From: Cryptomeria japonica
Lineage: Eukaryota; Streptophyta; Pinopsida; Cupressales; Cupressaceae
Direction of reading: 5' to 3'
DNA length: 64,000 bases
NCBI RefSeq assembly: GCF_030272615.1
Contig: NC_081407.1
Span: forward strand, 439,981,213-440,045,212
Shown here: positions 57,316-64,000 of the stretch, piece after piece
Numbering within the stretch: the first letter of the stretch is position 1
How the letters are laid out: every line of letters starts with the position of its first letter
Notes under the pieces: generated by a model
Told to the model about the DNA's origin: nothing
The model's database searches: none
Seen by the model: only the letters and a program-made list of their open reading frames with translations
Program-made: the position numbers and the translations under genes

Positions 57316-58535
57316 CCTTCCTCCTAACCTATCCCACAATCAAAGAAGAAATTTTATTCATCAGTCATCCCACTATACTATTATTGTTGATACCTTATAT
57401 AGGCGAGGTCTAGAGAGCACTTTATTGAGATGTCTCGAACAAGAGGAATCTGAGAAATTTCTTAATGAATTTTGTGTAGGTATTTGTGGCACACACTCAA
57501 GTGGATTAATGTTAGATAAGAAACTTATCCGTATGGATTACTATTGGCCTACTATGGAGAGAGATTCATTCACATATGTTAAAAAATGCAAACAATGCTA
57601 GATCCATGGGAATCTCATCCACACACTAGCACAAATAATTGCATCCTATGGCAGGATCATGGCCATTCTCCAAATGGGGTCTTGATTTGGTAGGTAAGAT
57701 AAACCCTTTATCCTCTAATGGACATAAGTTCATTCTGAATGCTACTAAGAATTTCACTAAATGGATTGAAGCAGTACCTTTGACAAAAGTGATAGGAAAA
57801 CAAATATCATCATTCATCTTGAATTATATAATCTGTCACTATGGAGTCCCTATGACCATTATCACTGATAATGGATGACCATTTAAGAATCAAGATGTGA
57901 AGGAACTATGTGAGCGATTATGTATCCAATATAGGTTTTCTACTTAATATTATCCATAGGGAAATGGTCAAGCTGAGGGATCAAACAAAAATATCTTGAA
58001 AATTCTGAAGAAAGTAGTCAATGAAGCTGGTAAAGACTGGCACATTCAGCTAAATCCTTCTCTTTGGGCATACCAAACTAGCATCCACACACCAATGAGG
58101 GAAACTCCATATTGTTTAGTCTATGGATTAGAAGCCATATTACTAGTAGAAGTAGAGATACCTTCTCTATGAGTTTCCTTGAAAGGTCTTATACTAGAAG
58201 AAGAACAATGAGTCTCTAGACTTCAAGAACTTGAGCTGATTCAGGAACGTTGCCAAAATGCAACAGATCATTTGAAGGCATATCAATAGAGAATGGCAAG
58301 AAGTTATAATCACAGAGTCAAGACACACTTTTTTAAGATTGGAGATATAATTCTAAGGGAGAATCCGAGAAATCAGAAAGACCAAGAAAAGAAGGGAAAA
58401 TTTGAACCAAATTGGTTAGGTCATTTTGTCATAGTAGCAGTATATGGCTTAGGAGCATACAAGTTATCTACCCCTAAAGGTGATTGGTTTGATGAAACTA
58501 TCAATTCCATCCATCTTAAAAAATTCTATGCTTGA
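57316..58535 (+). pseudogene. Gypsy P integrase (Tat-like), broken
   Basis: Zinc-binding region GICGTHSSGLMLDKKLIRMD, YYWPTMERD, CKQC (first His of HHCC lost). Core: PFSKWGLDLVGKI (Asp 1), VPMTIITDNG (Asp 2), GNGQAEGSNKNILKILKK (Glu), WAYQTSIHTPMRETPYCLVY. C-terminal part with ELELIQERCQNATDHLKAYQ, RSYNHRVKTHFFKIGDIILR, GAYKLSTPKGDW and the ending INSIHLKKFYA. Stops after CKQC, after TDNG and in the C-terminal third. Same lineage as gypsy D, opposite strand. Upstream RT is absent. Confidence 0.88.
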
Positions 58536-59401
58536 GATATAAAGTCCTGAAGAAATTAGTAAAAAGCATATAAAGTCATGAAGAAATAAGTAAAAATTAG
58601 AAAATTAGAAAATCCCTAAAAAGCATAAAACAGTGAAAACAGAGAAAAAAATTAAATATGGAAAAAATGCAATAAATTTAGACAGTGAAAACCTCATAAA
58701 TAGGCACTATCTAGAAAGTGAGTTCTTCCATCTATGAGACCGCTTTGTACACTTATCCACTCTATCCTATTTGCATGTATTGCTTCCATCTATCTTAGCT
58801 CATCCATTTATCTTTCACATCCATTGCTTTGAACCATTAGTAGGAAATATGCAACTTACCGACAATTATCAATCTTTGACCTACTTAGCATGGTCACTGT
58901 CTTGGATTTTATCAATCATATCTGCATTATATCCCACCATGATTTGGATCTTGATCAATTCGTACATCCATAATAAAGTTTTGTTTCCACTAGGGGAAAA
59001 ATCTTATTTCCTTTTGCTAAGGTGATCTTTTAAATCTTTGAAAATCTAAAACATTCGGAAAACTTAGAAAAACCAAAACACCTAGGGTTTTGAAATAGAT
59101 AACGAGCAACAAAACAATGAAGATCAAGGACTTTTATAACAACTGAATCATGAAACTTAGAATACAAAGAATCAACCAACAAGTAATAAAGGATTATCAA
59201 TGATCATTCATGAAGATGATTATATCAGTTAAATGACCATGAGAACATATGAATGACATACAAGATTCATTGTTTATATCTTTATTCTATTGCTAATCAT
59301 GTACTATATGTGACTCAAGGATGTCCATCACTAGAGAAGCTATGATGGGGCATGATTATTTTCTTTGTTTTCTGTCGATGGTTGATGGTATGATGAAATA
59401 A
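58536..59401 (+). other. Region downstream of gypsy P integrase
   Basis: No gene recognised. AT-rich with repeated ATAAAGTC(C/A)TGAAGAAAT near 58540-58590. GATGGGGCATGATTATTTTC near 59345 could be a weak purine tract of P, but no LTR of P can be delimited. Confidence 0.4.
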
Positions 59402-60240
59402 TGTATCCGGTAGAATACTGAGAGGCGGGGGGGGGGGGGGGGGGGGGTGAATTAGTAAACTAAAACACTGATACAAACTCCCAAACTAAAAAATAAACTT
59501 ATCAACAAATAACTTTGTTAAGATAATATCTCAAAGATTACCAACATCAACTGGTTTGACTGTTATGACAACTTAACAATAAACAACTTCAATCTTGTAA
59601 ACATAAAAAATTCTTAATCATATGTCAACATATTCATCTCTCAATGCTTCCAGTTATCATGCCTTATCAGAATAGTTAAGTAGTTAATCAAATCAATAAA
59701 TAAGATCATAACCACAAAAGTATTCACCACTTGATACAAATATTTATACATGGAAAACCCAAATAGGTAAAAGCCATGGTGAGATGAGACTCACAAGGAG
59801 AGCCATCTGAACTCTTCTGAAGTTCACCCTGTTAGGAGCCAAGCCTATTAAAGCTTTTACAATAAGTCCTGTTAAGAACTGATTCTATTAGGAATCACTC
59901 GGTTAAGGGATTTACAAATATGCCTTGATGAAAAGCACAATATCCTACTAGGAGTAACCTCATTGGAGGATTTGATAATCCAAACTAATGGATCACCTTG
60001 TTAGAAGATTTAGAAAGTAACCAAGCTTATTAGAGCTTACCCGATTAGGGGATTTCAATTTTTGTTGTAATTGTTAGAAAACAACAGGTTTTCTTGATCT
60101 ACCTGAATAGCACTACATTTGCTTGATCATATCCTTCTTAAGATTCAATCTGCCTTTACTCAAACTGCATATCCATCCACTGGTTAGGCAACCACACACT
60201 CAACTGGTTTCTGCCAATCTTGCCAACTTTGCCAACTTTT
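59402..60240 (-). repeat. Partial LTR L with 21-G run
   Basis: Plus-strand start TGTATCCGGTAGAATACTGA then GAGGC and 21 consecutive G (59427-59447) followed by TGAATTAG, the same context as other G tracts here. Cut at 60240 by element M; the remainder would be beyond the window. Confidence 0.75.
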
Positions 60241-61382
60241 TGATGAATACTAAGAGGGGGGGGTGAATTAGTATGCCAAAAATCTCTGTACTTAAACACT
60301 TTACTACTCTAGCAGTAAACTGGTAAAACGGTTTAGCAAACAAACCAGTTAGCATACATGTAAACCAAATAGAAAATAAAGCATTCACCCACAGAAGCAC
60401 AATCACCATAACACAAGAGATTTTGATGTGGAAACTCAAATGGGAAAAACCACAGTGAGATGAAACTCACAAGTAACTATCTGCAGAATAGGAACCATAC
60501 CAGTTAAGGTCATACAATGTTCTTTACCAGAACAGATCCTGTTAGGAATCTCAATCTCTGTTAGGAGATAAGTCTGATTAAAGAATACCTTGCTAGAGGA
60601 TTTTAGATCCATAGATGTGAACCACCTTGTTAGAGGATTTACAAAAGGAATTTTGGGCCTACTTGGTTAAGGGCTTCAGACTTGTCGAAGATGTGAGTAA
60701 TAAACAAGTGAGTGATCTAGAAAATAGCACATATTGCTTGGTTAGATCCTTGATAGCTCATTCCTAATGCATTCCAGCATTACTTCAGTCTTCAACACAT
60801 TCACACTCTACCTTCTCTCAAAGACCTAAACTTCTCTTCTATAATCACACTTACAAAAACTCATCAACCACCTTAAACCCTAGCAACTACTTAAAACCCT
60901 AGACATGATGTCCTTATAAAGGAATCTAATTTCATGTCAGTCCAATAGGATTACAATACAATTTCCTAGGTTCAATGCATCTGGACATATTTGGTAACAC
61001 AACACAAAAAGCACCACCAGAGTGTCGGCACTGCTAAACAATCGGTGGATGGTAACTCATCACAGAGTATTACTAGTTCATACAAAATACTAGTTTAAGC
61101 AAAATACCGGTTGCCGGTTTGACAAAATGAAGACTGGGAAATATTTGTTGTGCCGCTTCATTCCTTCATACCACTTGAGATCCTCAAATTTCTTGGGGTC
61201 TTCATATTGCTTGAGACCAGTAAACACTTTCTGCAAAACACCGAGTCCAAAGACTATAATACATCATACTGGTTGGAACAAATACCAGTTGAGCTTTAAC
61301 TCATACATACAAAAAGTGATCTCAAATCAAGTGTGTGTCCATCAATGACAATCACAACATCAATGATAAAAAAATGCCAACA
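60241..61382 (-). repeat. 3' LTR of element M
   Basis: 1142 bp; plus-strand TGATGAATACTAAGAGG to GCCAACA. Eight G at 60256-60263. Similar start to LTR L (both have ATACT followed by RAGAGG), so L and M are related families. Confidence 0.82.
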
Positions 61383-61650
61383 ATCTCCCCCTTTGGCATT
61401 GATGGCAACACTTAGGAAAATTTTGACATCTAAGTGTTTTACAACAAAAATATGCCATAATCAAATTTACTCCCCATAAGCATATACACTATCCCTTTTG
61501 CAGAAAATGCAATGTATACTACTCCTTAACAGAAATAACATGAAAGTATACATCAGAACATCAAAATTTATATACTTCTCCCCCTTTGCTAACAATGACA
61601 AAAACATTGCAGACTAACCCCTTTTTCATTAGTATTAAAGTAATAAGTGT
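61383..61650 (-). other. Element M purine tract and 3' untranslated region
   Basis: The purine tract complement ATCTCCCCCTTTGGCATTG at 61383-61401 abuts the LTR. A second one (CTCCCCCTTTGCTAACAATG) lies at about 61579-61598. Confidence 0.78.
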
Positions 61651-64000
61651 TTATGACAGTAAAGAGTAAAACTTGTCAAAAACTAATTTAAAGTCCTACA
61701 AAAATTGCTTCATGGATAAGGACCATGACTCAAGTAGGGAGGTAGCCACCTCTTTCTCTGTCTACATCTGGGAGACATGTTCTTCCATGGCATCCATGGT
61801 ACTCAACTCTTGAGTAACCATTAGGGTATCTATATTGAAGTAGCATTTTTGGAGAATTTGCAATCTTGGTAGTAGGACCAGTTGAAGTTCCTGCAAATTT
61901 CATGTTTGGTTGCTTATCTCTACCTCAAGTCTTGCAGACTAAAGTTGAAACCAGTGAGCAATTTGGCCATATGTAGAGAAGGAGTCATATGGCATCTTGA
62001 AGGTGATAATAAATGACTGCATATCAGTTTGTAGTTTGTCCTTCTAAGTGAGCACATCATCACAGAATAAATGAGGTTGGCAAATCTTGCTGAGTAGTAG
62101 ATTGCCCTCATCTAGTGTATCTCTAATTTCCTTCTATGCCTTCTGAAGATCAGACTAGAGCTCTGTTAACTTTCTCACCAAGGCAGTGTCTGGAGCCTTT
62201 TGATGTTCCTTCTTGGCATTTGCTTCTGCAACCTCTTCTAGGATTTGTATCTAGTCTTCTACAACTATGCATAGGAGCTTCAATTGTGCAAGTGAGGAAT
62301 CGGTACTGGGAAGGTTCGTACTGGGTATCAAACTGGTAAGAGTGTCCACCACAGCTTGGATCACATCTTGCTCCTTTTTCCTCCTTATCACTTCCAGGAG
62401 TTCTTGAGCAACCTTCATGCTCTGCAACAACTCTGATTTGTTTGTGGACTGGAGGTCAATGGGACTAGTAATGTCAGCTGGTTTATCCTCACTACCGGTT
62501 GCCATTGGGGTCTCCACCTGTGTTCTCTTTACTGTTGCTTCCTTGTCCTTGGCTTTTTGCTTATCTTCTTGAGCCTTCCTTTGCTCCTCTTCTTCTTTCT
62601 TTCTTTTCTCTTCTTCTTGTTTCTTCTCTTCATCTTTTCTCTTCGTCTCTTCTTCATCCTTCTTCTTCTCCTCTTCCTTCTTCCTCTTCTCCTCTTCCTC
62701 TTTCTTCTCTTCCTCTTTCCTCGTATCCTCTTCTTTCTTTTCCTCTTCCTTCTTCTTCTTCTCTTCCTCTTGTTTTTTATTTTCCTCTTCTCTTCTCTTC
62801 TTTGCCTCTTCTTTTCTCTTATCCTCTTCCTCTTTCCTCTTTTCCTCCTCTTTTCTCTTATCCTCTTCCTCTTTCTTCTTTTTCTCCTCTTTTCTCTTAT
62901 CCTCTTCCTCTTTCTTCTTTTCCTCCTCTTTTCTCTTATCCTCTTCCTCTTTCTTCTTTTTCTCCTCTTTTCTCTTATCCTCTTCTTTTCTCTTATCCTC
63001 TTCCTCTTTCTTCTTTTTCTCCTCTTTTCTCTTATCCTCTTCATCTTTCCTCTTTTCCTCTTCTTTTCTCTTATCCTCTTCATCTGCCCGTTTCTTCTTT
63101 TTTGCTTCCTGATGCTTCTTTTCTTCTTCTACCTACTTCTCCTATCCTGTTCCTTCTGATGGTGTACCCTGAGTAACTTTTTCACCATCTAAGGTGTCAA
63201 CATCAATGGGTTCCATTTGTTCAGTGACCGGTTCCCCTTCACTATAATATACTTCAACTGGTTTTGATATTTCCGGTTCATGCTCAGCCTTCTTGTTGGC
63301 TTCACGCGCTTCATGAGTATGTACAATAGTCATCATATGAAGATGAGTGTCTTTTTCAACACCATCAATTCTCCCTTCTAATAACCAGAGTCTTCTCCTT
63401 CTAGTGAAGAAGAGTCCTTTATTTTGGTTAATGACTTCAAATAGCTTAGAATTGGACGGGTCAGGAAAGTATTGGGCAAATACTTTCTCCCTTATTTCTT
63501 GTTCCTTCTCTATGGAAATGCACCATTTGTTGTCTAAAGAATTATACAAAGAATCTGGTGTCTCAAATCTAATTTTTGAAGGCGACTGGTCATTACCACA
63601 CAAATACTTAATGATTTCCTGTTCAACTTCTTCCTTTTCATCATCATTGAAGTCATCAAAATAATCAATTAATTCATTCAGCAATTTTCTCCTAATTTTC
63701 TTTATAGTTCTTTCATAATGTGTTAAAGGTTTGTAAGAAGAAATATCAATATTTACTGGTGCAGATGTTTTCAGTTCATTCTTTTTCTTCATTTGCCTAG
63801 TCTTCTTAGGCAGTTCTTCTGACACAATTTCTTCTGAGTCTGGTGTATTGCTTTTTGTCTTCCGCTTCCTCTCAAAGACTTTGGTAGGTGCCACTTCTAG
63901 TTTCTTCTTAGCTGGTGATCGCTTGGTCACTTTGGGACTTGTTGCAGTAATCGGTGTCGATGCTGAAGGTACTGCCTTTCCTTTCTTTACTAAGAATTCT
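61651..64000 (-). pseudogene. Extra protein of element M, C-terminal two thirds
   Basis: In reading order: basic region KTRQMKKKNELKT, helical domain HYERTIKKIRRKLLNELIDY with DDEKEEVEQEIIKYL (matches C YAELIDEIRK and NELQEAILLY), TPDSLYNSLDNKW (C: PLSLYNKLEA), LEGRIDGV (C: MMGRVNEV), acidic EPIDVDTLDGEKV, two TAG stops near 63132-63144, then in the same frame a KKKKEEEDKRKEE repeat (62560-63110), then MKVAQELLEVIRRK with VVDTLTSLIP (C: MATQKLLKEG, VTVLHRLIPI). A degraded coiled coil follows, ending LVFDKFYSLLS at 61651. Unlike C, it has the charged repeat. Function unknown. Confidence 0.68.
62821..63110 (-). repeat. 39-bp tandem repeat encoding a 13-residue charged unit
   Basis: The word ATCCTCTTC recurs at 62821, 62860, 62899, 62938, 62977, 62995, 63034 and 63073: spacing 39 with one 18-bp short unit. 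In the frame of the flanking protein each unit reads close to EEEDKRKEEKKKK. A more irregular version extends left to about 62560. It would form a long charged helix. Confidence 0.85.

Larger units (their letters stand above)
60241..64000 (-). mobile_element. Non-autonomous copia-like element M, 3' part
   Basis: 3' LTR, purine tract and about 2.3 kb of minus-strand coding sequence homologous to the extra protein of element C. No pol motif in the visible part. Inserted in LTR L (left flank CTTTT). The 5' half lies right of the window. Confidence 0.8.

Noticed and set aside
59427-59447. The 21-G run as an assembly gap filler
   Set aside because: Flanks match the LTR context of other shorter runs, so it belongs there, though its exact length is uncertain.
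62529-63083. Lys/Arg-rich 184-codon minus-strand frame in the repeat of element M
   Set aside because: It is a frame shadow of the 39-bp repeat. The flanking protein continues in another frame that reads Lys/Glu/Asp-rich units.
62821-63110. Possible CRISPR-like array
   Set aside because: Repeats are back to back with no unique spacers and are coding; a eukaryotic context makes CRISPR implausible.
62499-63176. Ser/Leu/Pro- and Phe/Leu-rich plus-strand frames across the same repeat
   Set aside because: Complementary shadows of the repeat; no start context or similarity to anything.

Overview
This window looks like intergenic DNA from a large, repeat-rich plant genome. All of it appears to be LTR retrotransposons, mostly broken, and I found no host gene, rRNA, tRNA or CRISPR array. 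Ty1/copia elements with plant-type gag (CCHC), PR, IN, RT and RNase H, initiator-Met-tRNA-type primer sites, and Tat-like Ty3/gypsy elements indicate a land plant. The AT-rich, deeply decayed nest would suit a gymnosperm, but that is inference. Names such as A1 or B are local labels.

Layout, with nesting read from 5-bp target-site duplications (TSDs). The host layer of the first 45 kb is gypsy D (minus). Three things sit in D: a non-autonomous element F (plus, ends 4856) that is itself split by copia A1 (1-2875); copia A2 (plus, 9182-15881, TSD GCCAT/GCCAC); and copia B (minus, 17613-45178, TSD ATATC on both sides). B carries copia A3 (minus, 17957-32466, TSD CTGCT/CTTCT) in its 3' LTR and non-autonomous C (minus, 34109-40765) in its RT gene. 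A3 in turn carries gypsy E (plus, 19248-27139, TSD AATAC on both sides). This gives four levels: D > B > A3 > E.

Right of D, 45641-47500 holds an unrecognised minus-strand ORF (N) that stops just before the presumed D LTR. Then come gypsy G (plus, LTR 47547-49152, gag and protease remnants), a partial LTR K, a scrambled junction, a 5' part of copia H (minus) holding solo LTR I, a gypsy integrase fragment P (plus), partial LTR L, and non-autonomous element M (minus), which runs out of the window.

The most interesting content is a group of pol-less, copia-like elements (C, F, M) that keep LTR ends and purine tracts like those of the autonomous copia elements (C also keeps the primer site) but encode an additional, mutually homologous protein that I do not recognise. 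In C a gag-like coiled coil with several zinc knuckles precedes it. The autonomous families could have supplied enzymes in trans; that is inference. A second point is a roughly 80-nt module with an inverted repeat that recurs in gypsy LTRs and leaders (E and G). All coding regions carry stops or frameshifts, many of them Gln or Trp codons turned into TAG, as expected for methylated, silenced DNA.
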